Below are positions 51,370-60,873 of a stretch of DNA of 64,000 nt, piece by piece. A model generated the notes under the pieces. The model did not search any database. It was not told where the DNA came from and was given only the letters and a program-made list of their open reading frames with translations. Origin of the DNA: Mesorhizobium_G sp050247155. GTDB lineage: Bacteria; Pseudomonadota; Alphaproteobacteria; Rhizobiales; Rhizobiaceae. The position numbers and the translations under genes were made by a program. How positions within the stretch are numbered: the stretch's first letter is position 1; the number at the start of each line of letters is the position of its first letter. Location of the stretch: assembly GCA_050247155.1 (NCBI GenBank), contig JBFWUS010000001.1, positions 124,001-188,000 on the forward strand, written 5' to 3'.

Positions 51370-52356
51370 ATGGCAGGCGTCGAACAGATCACCGTCGGCA
51401 AGGACGAGCAGGGCATGCGGCTGGACCGGTGGTTCAAGGTGCATTTCCCGGGCCTCGGCTTTGGCCATCTGCAGAAATTGCTGCGTTCCGGCCAGGTTCG
51501 CGTCGATGGCGGCCGGGTCAAGGCGGACACGCGTGTCGAGCCCGGCCAGATGGTTCGCGTTCCGCCGCTCGGGGTCGACAAGAAGGGCGACGAAAACCTC
51601 ACCGGTCATTCCATCCGCAACCAGGGCGATGCGGATGTCCTGGCCAAGATGACACTTTATGAGGATGCAAAGGTCTTCGTTTTCAACAAGCCGTCAGGTC
51701 TTGCGGTGCAGGGCGGTTCGGGCGTGTCGCGCCATGTTGACGGCATGCTGGAAGCGCTCCGCAACAAAAAGGGCGAGAAACCCCGCCTTGTGCATCGCCT
51801 CGACCGCGACACGTCCGGCGTGCTGGTCGTCGCCCGCACGCGTTTGGCTGCGATGAAGCTGGCTGAAGCTTTTCGCGCTCGCGAGACCAAGAAAACGTAC
51901 TGGTCGCTTGTCAAAGGCGTGCCGAAAAAGCGTGAGGACAAGATTTCGACCTGGCTGGTCAAGGAGCCGACGCAAGACGGCGACCGCATGCGCATCGCCA
52001 AGCATGGCGAAGAGGGGGCGGACCATGCCGTGTCTTACTATCGGGTGCTCGAACAGGCCGGCCAGTCGCTGTCCTGGCTCGAGATGGAGCCGTACACCGG
52101 CCGCACGCACCAGCTACGCGTTCATGCAGCGCACATCGGCAATCCGATCATCGGCGACCCGAAATATTTTGAAGCCGACACCAATTGGGATTTTCCCGGC
52201 GGAATGCAAAACCGTCTGCATCTGCATGCTCGCCGTATCCTGATCCCGCACCCTGACAAAGGCGTCATCGACGTGACCGCGCCGATGCCGCCGCATATGC
52301 GGCAGAGCTGGAACCTGCTCGGCTTCGATGAGGCCAGCGCGGAGGAAGAATCTTGA
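51370..52356 (+). CDS. RluA-family pseudouridine synthase
   Basis: The 328-residue protein has an N-terminal S4 RNA-binding domain (about residues 15-60) and the RluA catalytic core with the aspartate in HRLDRDTSG. It probably modifies uridines in 23S rRNA, as RluC does. The final RMRIAKHGEEGADH and LEMEPYTGRTHQLRVHAAHIG segments are normal. The stop overlaps the start of the next gene as TTGA. Confidence 0.92.
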   Translation: MAGVEQITVGKDEQGMRLDRWFKVHFPGLGFGHLQKLLRSGQVRVDGGRVKADTRVEPGQMVRVPPLGVDKKGDENLTGHSIRNQGDADVLAKMTLYEDAKVFVFNKPSGLAVQGGSGVSRHVDGMLEALRNKKGEKPRLVHRLDRDTSGVLVVARTRLAAMKLAEAFRARETKKTYWSLVKGVPKKREDKISTWLVKEPTQDGDRMRIAKHGEEGADHAVSYYRVLEQAGQSLSWLEMEPYTGRTHQLRVHAAHIGNPIIGDPKYFEADTNWDFPGGMQNRLHLHARRILIPHPDKGVIDVTAPMPPHMRQSWNLLGFDEASAEEES

Positions 52357-53261
52357 CCACCAGCACGCTCGACCGTCGCGTCGCCGTCGATGCGGTGGCC
52401 GTTGCGATCATGATCTTCTTGACCTTTTCGTGGGGTCTCAACGGCGCGGCGCAGAAGCTTTCCAATCTCGGCTTCAACCCCGTCTTCACCTCGGTATTCC
52501 GCTCGGCGCTCGGCGCGCTTCTTGTCTATTTCTGGTGCGTCGCACGCGGCATACCGCTGTTCAACCGGGACGGCACTTTGCCAGCGGGCTTGCTGGCGGG
52601 CTTTCTGTTCGGCGCTGAATTTCTCCTGATCTTCATCGGATTCGACTACACCTCGCTTGGCCGCGGCTCGCTGATGGTCAACACCATGCCATTCTGGGTG
52701 TTGATCGGCGCACATTTCCTGCTTGGCGAACGGATGAGTTTGGCGAGGCTGTTTGGAGTGGCGCTGGCTTTCGGCGGCGTGGTCGTCATCTTTTCCGATA
52801 AGCTCGGCGCGCCGGGACCAGATGCTTGGATCGGAGACCTTCTAACTCTTGCGGCAGGCGTGCTGTGGGGTGCAACATCGCTGGTCATCAAGGGCAGCCG
52901 GCTGAACAATGCGAGTGCAGAAAAGCTGCTGCTTTATCAATTAGTCGTGTCGGCGGCGATGAGCGCGCCGCTATTGCTCTTTGCCGGCCCGATGTTTCGC
53001 GCGGTGTCGGCCTTGTCGATTGGCGCTTTGCTGTTCCAGGCCATCTTCGTGGTTGCCTTTACCTACCTGGTCTGGTTCTGGCTGATGCGGCGGTATCCTG
53101 CGTCGGGCCTGGCCAGCTTCGCCTTTCTGACGCCGGCTTTTTCGGTTCTGATCGGCGCCGTTCTGCTCGGTGAACCGCTGACCTGGAAGATCGGCCTCGC
53201 CCTCATTTTGATCGCTGGCGGCCTGATCATCGTCAATCGGCCAACGCGAACGCCGGGATAG
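52353..53261 (+). CDS. EamA/DMT-family transporter
   Basis: The 302-residue protein has ten predicted membrane helices in two EamA repeats, with GLNGAAQKLSNLGFNPVFTS early and TYLVWFWLMRRYPASGLASF and GEPLTWKIGLALILIAGGL later. It is a metabolite or amino acid exporter of unknown ligand. The start appears to be TTG at 52353, overlapping the previous stop as TTGA, with GGAGGAAG just upstream. It is translationally coupled to the pseudouridine synthase gene. Confidence 0.9.
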   Translation: MTTSTLDRRVAVDAVAVAIMIFLTFSWGLNGAAQKLSNLGFNPVFTSVFRSALGALLVYFWCVARGIPLFNRDGTLPAGLLAGFLFGAEFLLIFIGFDYTSLGRGSLMVNTMPFWVLIGAHFLLGERMSLARLFGVALAFGGVVVIFSDKLGAPGPDAWIGDLLTLAAGVLWGATSLVIKGSRLNNASAEKLLLYQLVVSAAMSAPLLLFAGPMFRAVSALSIGALLFQAIFVVAFTYLVWFWLMRRYPASGLASFAFLTPAFSVLIGAVLLGEPLTWKIGLALILIAGGLIIVNRPTRTPG

Positions 53262-53266
53262 AAATC

Positions 53267-54064
53267 ATGCGTGATATTCTGGAAGACCTCGAAAACGGTC
53301 ACCTGATTTCCGATCCCGACCCGGTGAAGCGGGCGCAGAACCAGATGCGTACCGCGCTGCCGAAGCGGTTTTACACCGACGTTACGGTAGAAGAGGGCGA
53401 CAACGGCTTCGTGGTCAGACTGGATGGCCGGGCTGTGCGCACGCCTGCCAGGGCGGTTCTTGCGCTGCCGACGAGGGAGGCGGCGCAGATCGTCGCCGAC
53501 GAATTCGCCGCGCAGCAGGATGTCATCGACCCAGTCACTATGCCGGCGATGCGGCTGGTCAATACGGCTATCGACGGCGTGGCAAAGGAAGACGATGCGG
53601 TGGCCGAAGACATTCTTCGCTTCGCCTCGTCCGACCTTCTTTGCTATCGCGCTGACAGCCCCGAAGGACTGGTAGCCCGGCAGAATTATGCGTGGGATCC
53701 TGTCCTGGATTGGGCTTCGTCGGTGCTCGGCGCGCGGTTTCTGTTGGCCGAGGGAGTGATTCACGTCACGCAGCCGCCGACATCCATCACCGCGCTGCGC
53801 ATCCATCTGGATCAGCGCCGGGAGCCCGTGCGGCTCGCGGCACTGCATCTCATGACTTCGCTCACCGGATCAGCGCTGCTGGCGCTGGCGGTCGACGCTG
53901 ACGAGATGACAGCAGAGGACGCCTGGCGTGCGGCCCATGTCGATGAAGACTGGCAGATCGAGCATTGGGGGCAGGATTCGGAAGCCGTCGCCCGCCGCAA
54001 TGCGCGCTGGCGTGATATGAACGCGGCTGCGCGGATGATCGCGGCGCTTCGGTCCTCCGCATAA
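53267..54064 (+). CDS. ATP12-family F1-ATPase assembly chaperone
   Basis: The 265-residue protein belongs to the ATP12 family, which in mitochondria helps assemble the alpha subunit into F1-ATPase and is found in alphaproteobacteria. Characteristic segments are KRFYTDVTVEEGDNGFVVRLDGRAVRTPARAVL (in part RFYTDV and VRLDGRAVRTP), MPAMRLVNTAIDGV and the tail DEDWQIEHWGQDSEAVARR. It follows the EamA gene after 5 bp, so it is in the same operon. Its bacterial role is inferred. Confidence 0.93.
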   Translation: MRDILEDLENGHLISDPDPVKRAQNQMRTALPKRFYTDVTVEEGDNGFVVRLDGRAVRTPARAVLALPTREAAQIVADEFAAQQDVIDPVTMPAMRLVNTAIDGVAKEDDAVAEDILRFASSDLLCYRADSPEGLVARQNYAWDPVLDWASSVLGARFLLAEGVIHVTQPPTSITALRIHLDQRREPVRLAALHLMTSLTGSALLALAVDADEMTAEDAWRAAHVDEDWQIEHWGQDSEAVARRNARWRDMNAAARMIAALRSSA

Positions 54065-54161
54065 CAACGCGGAGGCATAACGTTTCGGTGTTGATTGAGC
54101 CAGCCTGACCGCGCTTAGTTGAATTGCGGGGGGCTTTTGCATGGCATGCAGGAGCCTTGAA

Positions 54162-55754
54162 ATGATCAGACGCGCTACTTTGGCTTTGGCCCTCCTGGCC
54201 TCAGTCGCTCTCCCGACTCAACTCGTCGCCCAGTCGGCGACCGCCGAAAAAATCGACGATCTCAAGCAGCGTGTCATTCAGGGTATCGAGCAGCGCGCCA
54301 AACTCGCCCAGGAAATGGTCGACACGCAGTTCAGCTTCGGCGAGCTCGGTTTCCAGGAAATCGAGACGTCGAAATACATCACGGGCATTCTTGAAAAGAA
54401 CGGTTTTACCGTGAAACGGGACGTTGCCGGCCTACCCACCGGCTGGATCGCGACCTGGGGTTCCGGCAAGCCGGTGATCGCGCTGGGCAGCGACATTGAT
54501 GGCCTACCCACCACATCGCAATATCCAGGCGTCGCCTACAAGCGGCCGATGATCGAAGGGGCGCCGGGCCATGGCGAGGGTCACAATTCCGGGCAGGCGG
54601 TGAACATCGTCGCGGCGATCGCGCTGAAGGAAATCATGGAGCAGGAGAAGATCCCCGGCACCCTGATGCTCTGGCCGGGAGTCGCCGAGGAGCTGCTGGC
54701 CGGGAAGGCCTACATGGTGCGCGACGGCATCTTCAAGGATGTCGACGCCGTACTTTTCACCCATGTCGGTGACAATCTGGACGTCACATGGGGGCAGCCC
54801 AACGGCACCGGCATGGTTTCCGTCGAATACACCTTCAAGGGCGAAACCGCGCACTCGGCCAGCGCGCCATGGCGCGGGCGCAGCGCGCTGGATGGCGTCG
54901 AACTCATGAATGTCGGCTGGAACATGCGGCGCGAGCATCTGCGGCCGGAGCAGCGTTCGCACTACGTCATCACCGAGGGCGGAGATCAGCCGAACGTCGT
55001 GCCACAGGAGGCGACGGTCTGGTATTTCATCCGTGAACAGGATTTTGCCAACATCTCGAAAAACTTCGAGATCGCGAATGTGATTTCCGAAGCTGCGGCG
55101 AAGATGAGCGATACGAGCGTGAGCCGCAAGATCGTCGGAACGGCCGCGCCGCGCCACTTCAACAAACCGATGGCTGAAGCGGCCTTCGCCAATATCGAGA
55201 AGGTTGGCCTCCCCACTTGGACCGAGGACGACCAAAAATTCGCTAAGGCGGTGCAGAAGGTCGCGAAAGGCAAGGAAGATGGCTTGGCGACCAAGCTGAA
55301 ACCTCTCGGCAAGCCCGTTGAAAAGCCGGAGAGCGGCGGTTCGGACGACATCGGCGACATCTCCTGGGTCGTGCCGACAATCACGCTGCGCTATCCGTCG
55401 AACATTCCGAACCTGCCGGGGCACAATTGGGTCAATGCCATGGCGATGGCCACGCCGATCGCGCACAAAGGCGTCGTTGCCGGTTCGAAAGTCATCGGCA
55501 TGACGACGCTCGATTTGCTGATGGACCCGAAACTCGTCGAGGCGAGCAAGGTCTATTTCAACGACGTTCAGAACAAAGACCAGAAATACCTTCCGGTGCT
55601 GAATGCGGATGACAAGCCGCAGACGCAGAAGAATGTGGAGATCATGGCGCAGTTTCGCGACCAGATGAAAGCGTTCTACTACGATCCGGCGAAGTACCCG
55701 ACCTATCTGGAGCAACTCGGCGTCAAATATCCCGAGCTCGAACCGGCCAAATAG
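54162..55754 (+). CDS. Exported M20-type amidohydrolase (AbgB-like)
   Basis: The 530-residue protein has a signal peptide cut after LVAQ-SAT and an M20 peptidase body with the metal-site regions GSDIDGLPTTSQ, HGEGHNSGQA and the glutamate in GVAEELLAGKAY. AbgB-like enzymes hydrolyse aminobenzoyl-glutamate or indoleacetyl amino acids. The ATG at 54162 is preferred over 54141. It is alone, between ATP12 and a convergent enoyl-CoA hydratase gene whose stop is 3 bp away. The ligand is unknown. Confidence 0.88.
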   Translation: MIRRATLALALLASVALPTQLVAQSATAEKIDDLKQRVIQGIEQRAKLAQEMVDTQFSFGELGFQEIETSKYITGILEKNGFTVKRDVAGLPTGWIATWGSGKPVIALGSDIDGLPTTSQYPGVAYKRPMIEGAPGHGEGHNSGQAVNIVAAIALKEIMEQEKIPGTLMLWPGVAEELLAGKAYMVRDGIFKDVDAVLFTHVGDNLDVTWGQPNGTGMVSVEYTFKGETAHSASAPWRGRSALDGVELMNVGWNMRREHLRPEQRSHYVITEGGDQPNVVPQEATVWYFIREQDFANISKNFEIANVISEAAAKMSDTSVSRKIVGTAAPRHFNKPMAEAAFANIEKVGLPTWTEDDQKFAKAVQKVAKGKEDGLATKLKPLGKPVEKPESGGSDDIGDISWVVPTITLRYPSNIPNLPGHNWVNAMAMATPIAHKGVVAGSKVIGMTTLDLLMDPKLVEASKVYFNDVQNKDQKYLPVLNADDKPQTQKNVEIMAQFRDQMKAFYYDPAKYPTYLEQLGVKYPELEPAK

Positions 55755-55756
55755 GG

Positions 55757-56557
55757 TCAGATGCCCCTAAAGCGGGGCTGGCGCTTGTCGCGGAAGGCTG
55801 TCCGGCCTTCCGCATAGTCTTCGCTGGCAAAGGTCCGGTCGCCCGCAGCCATGGCGGCTGAAATAGTTGCGGTATCGCCGCTCAACGCTGCCGCGATCGA
55901 CAGCTTGGACGCCTTGATCGACAAAGGCGCGTTGGCAGCGATCTGATGGGCGATTTCGTCGACACGCGCGTCGAAGCGGTCCGTCTGAACAATCTGGAGC
56001 AGGAAACCGCAGACAAGCGCCGCTGCGGCGTCGATGTGCGCGGCCGAATAGGTGAGATAGCGGGCCATTTGTGGGCCGGCGCTCGATACAATGTCAATCA
56101 TCGCGTCCTGTGGGTAGGCGAGGCCGAGCCGTGCCGCCGGCACCGAAAACTCCGCATCGGGCGTCGCGATACGCAGGTCCGCGGCAGCGGCAAGCCCAAA
56201 CCCGCCACCGAAACAGATGCCACGAATGGCGGCGATCACCGGTACGCCGGCGTTTCGTATGGCGGCGAATGCGGCCGAGTTCGCGGCCTCGTAGACGCGC
56301 GCCGTCGCCTCATCGCGACGCACCGTGTCGAACTCGGAGATATCGGCGCCGGCCGAAAAATCATCGCCACGACCGGAAAGCACGATTACCCGCGTTTCCG
56401 GTTGTCGGGCCAGCGCCGGCACGAGCTCAACCAGTCTTTGCCAGCTTGCCAGATTGATCGCGTTTCGCCGCTTCGGATTGTCGAAAACGATACGCGTCAC
56501 CGGCCCGTCATGCTCGACAGTCAAACAATCCTGTTGCGCCGGGTCTTGAAGCGGCAT
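55757..56557 (-). CDS. Enoyl-CoA hydratase/isomerase family protein
   Basis: The 266-residue crotonase-fold protein has the oxyanion-hole segments SGRGDDFSAGADISEF and AIRGICFGGGFGLAAAADLRIA. Such enzymes hydrate or isomerise acyl-CoA thioesters. The second catalytic glutamate of classical hydratases is not clearly present, so isomerase or other crotonase activity is possible. The ATG at 56557 fits the family; the frame runs on upstream past this point without similarity. It diverges from cysE. Confidence 0.88.
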   Translation of the reverse strand: MPLQDPAQQDCLTVEHDGPVTRIVFDNPKRRNAINLASWQRLVELVPALARQPETRVIVLSGRGDDFSAGADISEFDTVRRDEATARVYEAANSAAFAAIRNAGVPVIAAIRGICFGGGFGLAAAADLRIATPDAEFSVPAARLGLAYPQDAMIDIVSSAGPQMARYLTYSAAHIDAAAALVCGFLLQIVQTDRFDARVDEIAHQIAANAPLSIKASKLSIAAALSGDTATISAAMAAGDRTFASEDYAEGRTAFRDKRQPRFRGI

Positions 56558-56668
56558 GACAAATGTCCAATTGACAGGCTGATAAGGAAAATTGAATTCA
56601 AGGGCGCTAAAGCTTCGATTATTGTGAAGCTCGATCGCCGACAAGGCCGACAAGCAGGAAACAGGTCC

Positions 56669-57517
56669 ATGAGTAACTCGAATGTCGCGCGCGCCAAGAC
56701 CGTGCAAGCTGTCGACCCGATCTGGACAACGATCCAGTCGGAAGCGGAGGCCGCCGTTGGCAAGGACCCGGTGCTGGCTGCCTTTCTCTATGCCACGATT
56801 CTGAATCACGACACGCTGGAGCAGGCGGTGATCCACCGCATCTCCGAGCGACTGGCCCATCAAGACCTCGGCGCCGATCTGATCCGCCAGACATTTACGG
56901 CCATGGCTGAAGACCAGCCCGAGTGGAGCAATATCGTTCGCACCGACATCCAGGCGTACTATGATCGCGATCCGGCCTGCGACCGGTTCCTGATGCCGGT
57001 GCTCTATTTCAAAGGGTTTCACGCGATCCAGACGCACCGCCTGGCGCATTGGCTGTGGAACCGCGACCGTAAGGATTTTGCGCTCTACCTGCAAAGCCGC
57101 TCATCTTCGGTGTTCCAGACGGACATCAACCCGGCTTCGCGCATCGGCAAGGGCATCTTCTTCGACCACGCCACTGGCATTGTCGTCGGCGCGACGGCGG
57201 TCATCGAAGATAACGTCTCGATCTTGCAAGGTGTGACGCTCGGCGGGACCGGCAAGGAAACGGGTGATCGGCATCCGAAGATTCGCTACGGCGTGCTGAT
57301 TGGCGCCGGCGCCAAGATCCTCGGCAATATCGAGGTTGGTCATTGCTCGAAGGTCGCGTCCGGTTCGGTCGTGCTTGCTCCTGTGCCGCACAACAAGACC
57401 GTTGCCGGTGTGCCGGCCCGCGTCGTTGGCGAGACGGGTTGCGACCAGCCGTCTCGCGTCATGGATCAGTATCTGCCGTCGCAGATCGTCGACACGATCT
57501 CGACCTACGACATCTGA
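56669..57517 (+). CDS. cysE: Serine O-acetyltransferase
   Basis: The 282-residue enzyme makes O-acetylserine for cysteine synthesis. The N-terminal helical domain (residues 17-130) is followed by the left-handed beta helix with the catalytic region DINPASRIGKGIFFDHATGIVVG and the loop GGTGKETGDRHPKI. The start ATG 56669 follows CAGGAAACAGG; a frame open far upstream is a shadow. The C-terminal tail ends in DTISTYDI; a terminal isoleucine is the residue by which CysE docks into cysteine synthase. Confidence 0.97.
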   Translation: MSNSNVARAKTVQAVDPIWTTIQSEAEAAVGKDPVLAAFLYATILNHDTLEQAVIHRISERLAHQDLGADLIRQTFTAMAEDQPEWSNIVRTDIQAYYDRDPACDRFLMPVLYFKGFHAIQTHRLAHWLWNRDRKDFALYLQSRSSSVFQTDINPASRIGKGIFFDHATGIVVGATAVIEDNVSILQGVTLGGTGKETGDRHPKIRYGVLIGAGAKILGNIEVGHCSKVASGSVVLAPVPHNKTVAGVPARVVGETGCDQPSRVMDQYLPSQIVDTISTYDI

Positions 57518-57721
57518 CCGTCCGGCCGTTCCAGGTCGTTTGCCGCGCTTCGGCGACAACGCGCGGTAAATCCGATCGTTTGCCGACCCATCTTCCTTTC
57601 AGCGATTTCTGGATCGAGAGGAGTCCGTGGAACCCGCTGCCCGATCTCAGCTTTACAGCGACAGCGTTCGCGTGCCAGAAGCCCGGTTCAAATCAAAAGC
57701 CCGACCAAGCGGAGCGGAATC

Positions 57722-57925
57722 TTGAAGCCCGAAGAAATCAGAAAACTCGACGCCTATTTCAAAAAGCTCTTCCAGAATCCACGGCTGGAGGTGAAGGCCC
57801 GGCCGCGCAAGGAAGATTCCGCTGAGCTTTATCTCGGCGACGAGTTCCTCGGCCTGATCTATAAGGACGAGGAAGACGGCGACTACAATTTCCAGATGGC
57901 GATCCTGGATATCGACCTGAACTAA
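57722..57925 (+). CDS. DUF3126 family protein
   Basis: The 67-residue protein, MKPEEIRKLDAYFKKLFQNP and onward, belongs to DUF3126, a small acidic family confined to alphaproteobacteria, with unknown function. The start is TTG at 57722. The 204-bp gap before it shows no other gene. Its stop overlaps by 4 bp that of the convergent gene. Confidence 0.85.
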   Translation: MKPEEIRKLDAYFKKLFQNPRLEVKARPRKEDSAELYLGDEFLGLIYKDEEDGDYNFQMAILDIDLN

Positions 57926-58662
57926 GATTTTGCGGTTTTCAGCATCGAGGTCGCCCGCGCACGCATAGCGGCTTCGAGCTTGGGCCATTCCTTCAGCAAC
58001 TCGGCGGGAAAACGGAACGTCAGGCTGAGGCCGTCGCCGAGTTGGATGTCGCGCTCACAGGGTGCGAGAGACTGCGCAGCCGCTTCACCCTTCAGGCACC
58101 GCGCCACAAAAGGCGTCTCGCCGGAGCGCGCTGCAACCGCCAACATCTCGTCGAGATAGCCGGATTTCTCGCTGAAATCGTAGATCGTCAGCCCGCCGAC
58201 GCCCGCCGCGCCCGGTCTGTCGATCAGTTCGTTGTAGATCGGCGCGAGGCGGCCGCTCATGTCACGCGACATGGAGGCTTCTTCGAACGTCAGAAACACA
58301 ATCGTCTTTGAGCCATTGGCATGGTTGAAGTCGTTGCGAACGGCCTCGCCATAACCGCGGAGATCGGGCCAGCGCATGTAGAGGTCCAAGCGGGCAGTCA
58401 CGCCGTCGCGCCGCGCGTCTGGAAAACGGATCATGTTGTCGGGAGCGACGATCACGTTGTTGCCGATAACGATCTCGCGAAGGGTCATGCTGTCCGTATG
58501 ACCGCCGTGCGAAATCGTCTGCCCGAACCATTTTCCCGCCAAGCTTATCGCAATCGCCGCGAGCGCCAAGCCGGCAAAGACGTAAAACGTCTTCGTCATC
58601 AGGCTGCCGCTGATTTCGCGGGTTTTAGGGGACGACCGCCCGACGGCCATGGTTGCGCCCAT
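57922..58662 (-). CDS. Single-pass membrane protein of unknown function
   Basis: I do not recognise this 246-residue protein. A polar N-terminal tail of about 20 residues is followed by one membrane segment (FYVFAGLALAAIAISLAG), then a periplasmic domain with two cysteines. The ATG at 58662 has ACAGGA nine bases upstream; 58695 is an alternative. Its stop overlaps that of the DUF3126 gene by 4 bp. Conserved segments such as DNMIRFPDARRDGVTARLDLYMRWPDL may be seen in other rhizobial proteins. Confidence 0.7.
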   Translation of the reverse strand: MGATMAVGRSSPKTREISGSLMTKTFYVFAGLALAAIAISLAGKWFGQTISHGGHTDSMTLREIVIGNNVIVAPDNMIRFPDARRDGVTARLDLYMRWPDLRGYGEAVRNDFNHANGSKTIVFLTFEEASMSRDMSGRLAPIYNELIDRPGAAGVGGLTIYDFSEKSGYLDEMLAVAARSGETPFVARCLKGEAAAQSLAPCERDIQLGDGLSLTFRFPAELLKEWPKLEAAMRARATSMLKTAKS

Positions 58663-58762
58663 CACTACATTCCTGTCCGACGTCGACCCGCGCAAATCAC
58701 GGCATGAATCTTGCCGCTTTGATCGTTTGACACTCGGCGATCATGGTAAACGGTGGGTAAAC

Positions 58763-59086
58763 ATGGATCACATTGCGACAATCGCCTTCGTCTTTCTGGT
58801 CGGGGTGACGCTTTGCGGGATTTTTGGCTCGGTGCTTGAGCTTGCGGCGGGCGCCAGATTGTCGTTTGCCGCGCCCTTTTTCGACCATGCCCATCGTTTG
58901 CGGTTTGTCCTGGCGGTGATCACGGCAGGCCCGTTGATGCTGTGCAACGACACGGCCGAGGCCTGGCGGGAAGGGCGGCTAGGCGCGCTCGCTTTTGCAG
59001 GCTGCGCGGTGACGGTGCTGTTCTGGACATTGGCAATCGGCGTGACGGGCGCGGCTGCCGCAATGCGCATGGTTTTGGCAAGTTAG
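58763..59086 (+). CDS. Small membrane protein of unknown function
   Basis: The 107-residue protein has three predicted helices: HIATIAFVFLVGVTLCGIFG, a segment near residue 45-65 (FVLAVITAGPLML) and another near 75-100 (LAFAGCAVTVLFWTLAIGV). The ATG at 58763 follows GGGTAAAC. I cannot assign a family. It precedes the gamma carbonic anhydrase gene by 68 bp and may be cotranscribed with it. Confidence 0.7.
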   Translation: MDHIATIAFVFLVGVTLCGIFGSVLELAAGARLSFAAPFFDHAHRLRFVLAVITAGPLMLCNDTAEAWREGRLGALAFAGCAVTVLFWTLAIGVTGAAAAMRMVLAS

Positions 59087-59154
59087 TCAGTTCGCCTCTG
59101 GAAGATCGTGCGGCGGCAGTTATCCTGCCGTTTGCCACTAGCCGGAGGATTGCC

Positions 59155-59688
59155 ATGCCCCTTTATACATTGGACGGAAAGAGCCCGATCTTTGCCGATG
59201 AGGCGTCGACCTGGATCGCGCCCGACGCCTCCGTCATCGGCGATATCGTTATCGGCAAGGATGTCGGCATCTGGTTCGGCTCTGCGTTGCGTGGCGACAC
59301 CGAAACCATCACGATCGGAGACGGCACCAACGTGCAAGAGCATACGATCATGCACACGGATCCGGGATTCCCGCTGACGATCGGCGCTGGATGCACCATC
59401 GGCCATCGCGCTTTGCTGCATGGCTGCACGATCGGCAACAACAGCCTGATCGGCATGGGAGCGATCATCCTGAATGGCGCAAAAATCGGCGACAACTGTC
59501 TGGTTGGCGCGGGCGCGCTGGTGACCGAGGGTAAAACGTTTCCCGACGGCTCTTTGATCGTCGGCAGTCCGGCCAGGGTCGTCCGACCGCTGGATGAACA
59601 GGCGATCGCGCGTCTAAAACTATCGGCGCAGCATTACATCGCCAATCAGAAGCGATTTCGAGCCGGTCTGCGGCTAGCTAGTGCGTGA
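59155..59688 (+). CDS. Gamma carbonic anhydrase family protein
   Basis: The 177-residue protein is a left-handed beta helix with the zinc histidine pattern of the gamma class, in QEHTIMHTDPGFP and IGHRALLHGCTIG. Family members hydrate CO2 or bind acyl-CoA or ferripyochelin-like ligands; many lack tested activity. The start ATG 59155 follows GGAGG at a good distance. A hairpin terminator follows the gene. Confidence 0.93.
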   Translation: MPLYTLDGKSPIFADEASTWIAPDASVIGDIVIGKDVGIWFGSALRGDTETITIGDGTNVQEHTIMHTDPGFPLTIGAGCTIGHRALLHGCTIGNNSLIGMGAIILNGAKIGDNCLVGAGALVTEGKTFPDGSLIVGSPARVVRPLDEQAIARLKLSAQHYIANQKRFRAGLRLASA

Positions 59689-59708
59689 TAGGTCTGCCTG
59701 AAATAAGT

Positions 59709-59785
59709 GGAGCCGGCCCGGGGACTGGGCCGGCTCCGTAGACCCGGTCGTTGGGGACGGGGAGGGTGGGGCTCGACCGGGTTTT
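59709..59785. terminator. Two hairpins between convergent genes
   Basis: GGAGCCGGCCC (59709-59719) and GGGCCGGCTCC (59727-59737) make a perfect 11-bp stem. A second stem, ACCCGGTCG (59742-59750) and CGACCGGGT (59774-59782), is followed by TTT. They serve the carbonic anhydrase gene and the convergent peptidase gene. Confidence 0.75.
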
Positions 59786-59792
59786 CCTGCGA

Positions 59793-60392
59793 TCAGCGTA
59801 CGCTGGCAACGGCGTCGGCACGACCATCGCTGATCGAAAGCCACGCGCCAGAATCGCGCTCGGACTGACGTTTCAAAAAGGTGTATTCGGTGCTGCTCCA
59901 GAGACGAATCCGGCTGTCCAGATTGTCGAGCACATAGTCGCCAGCCGAGGTGCGGACCGTCAGAACAGCGTGCCCGTCGCCGCTTCTTTGGCGAAGCACT
60001 GTGATCAGCAGGTTGCCAGCTGGAATGCCCATGGATATCAGGCGGCGGCGCTTCTCGATCACGTAATCTTCGCAGTCGCCAAATTCGCCGGGCAACGACC
60101 AGACTTCCTCTTTGCCCCACATCTCCATGTCCGTGCGTGGACGGACTTGAGCGTTGACAGCGCTATTGACGTTCGCCAGTAATGCCCACAGCTTGCCAGT
60201 CGCAGCTTGAGGTGCAGGCTTGGCGCCACGCACGCGACATTCCGCGGGTAGTTGGCGGCAGAATTCATAGTGGCCAATCGGCTGCGTCGCGCGGGCGCCT
60301 GTCTGCATGGCCAACGGCTCGGCGCTTGCCACACTGCACCAGGCCGCTGGAGCGATCATGCTCAGCAGCAACTTCCTCGTCCATCGTCCCAT
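59793..60392 (-). CDS. Transglutaminase-like cysteine peptidase (BTLCP/LapG-like)
   Basis: The 199-residue exported protein has a signal peptide (RKLLLSMIAPAAWCSVASA) and the catalytic triad of the BTLCP family: C107 in GDCEDYV, H141 in DGHAVL and D156 in LDNLD. LapG of this family is a periplasmic protease that releases adhesins and is held back by a c-di-GMP-controlled LapD. No lapD gene is next to it, but PilZ and PAS genes are near. ATG 60392 gives the normal start. Confidence 0.9.
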   Translation of the reverse strand: MGRWTRKLLLSMIAPAAWCSVASAEPLAMQTGARATQPIGHYEFCRQLPAECRVRGAKPAPQAATGKLWALLANVNSAVNAQVRPRTDMEMWGKEEVWSLPGEFGDCEDYVIEKRRRLISMGIPAGNLLITVLRQRSGDGHAVLTVRTSAGDYVLDNLDSRIRLWSSTEYTFLKRQSERDSGAWLSISDGRADAVASVR

Positions 60393-60873
60393 TATGGTCG
60401 TCTCCCCATTCCGGAGACACCATCTCACGTTTCAATTGAAACGCCGCAAAAATGCAAAGCATAGTTTGAGTAAAGTCGAAAAAGCTTTTTTTGCTAATTT
60501 TAATAAAACTCAAATTCTCAATGTAAATATGAAGTATATTTTTCCTGTAAAATTTGCCCTAACCGCAAGTCTCAAAAATGGCCGGCATGGCGTGGCGCGC
60601 GCAGGTGAGCCTGTCGCCGGGCGGCCGTGACGCAACCGAATGCTTTGGTGAAGCGTATCCGCCTGTTCTGCCGGATTCGCAAACGACGGCTTGTCGACGG
60701 GCTGGCTCGTATGGCACCAAGAGGATGCACCGCATGAGCACGGCAGAAAATCGCACGATTTTTGCAGAGAATGTGCTGGATCGCGTGTGGCTCGCGCGTC
60801 GACGAGACGATCTTGTCTCAGGCGTGCGCCAAACCCATCACCGGCCAACGGCTAAGACTGATTGGAGATCGTT
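60393..60873. other. 481-bp gap with an A+T-rich segment
   Basis: No gene is supported. The stretch 60430-60560 is strikingly A+T-rich compared with the flanks and includes the palindrome AAAAAGCTTTTT near 60480. It probably holds the promoter of the cysteine peptidase gene. Two short open frames on both strands (60578-60877, 60510-60848) have no recognisable product or supported start. Confidence 0.6.
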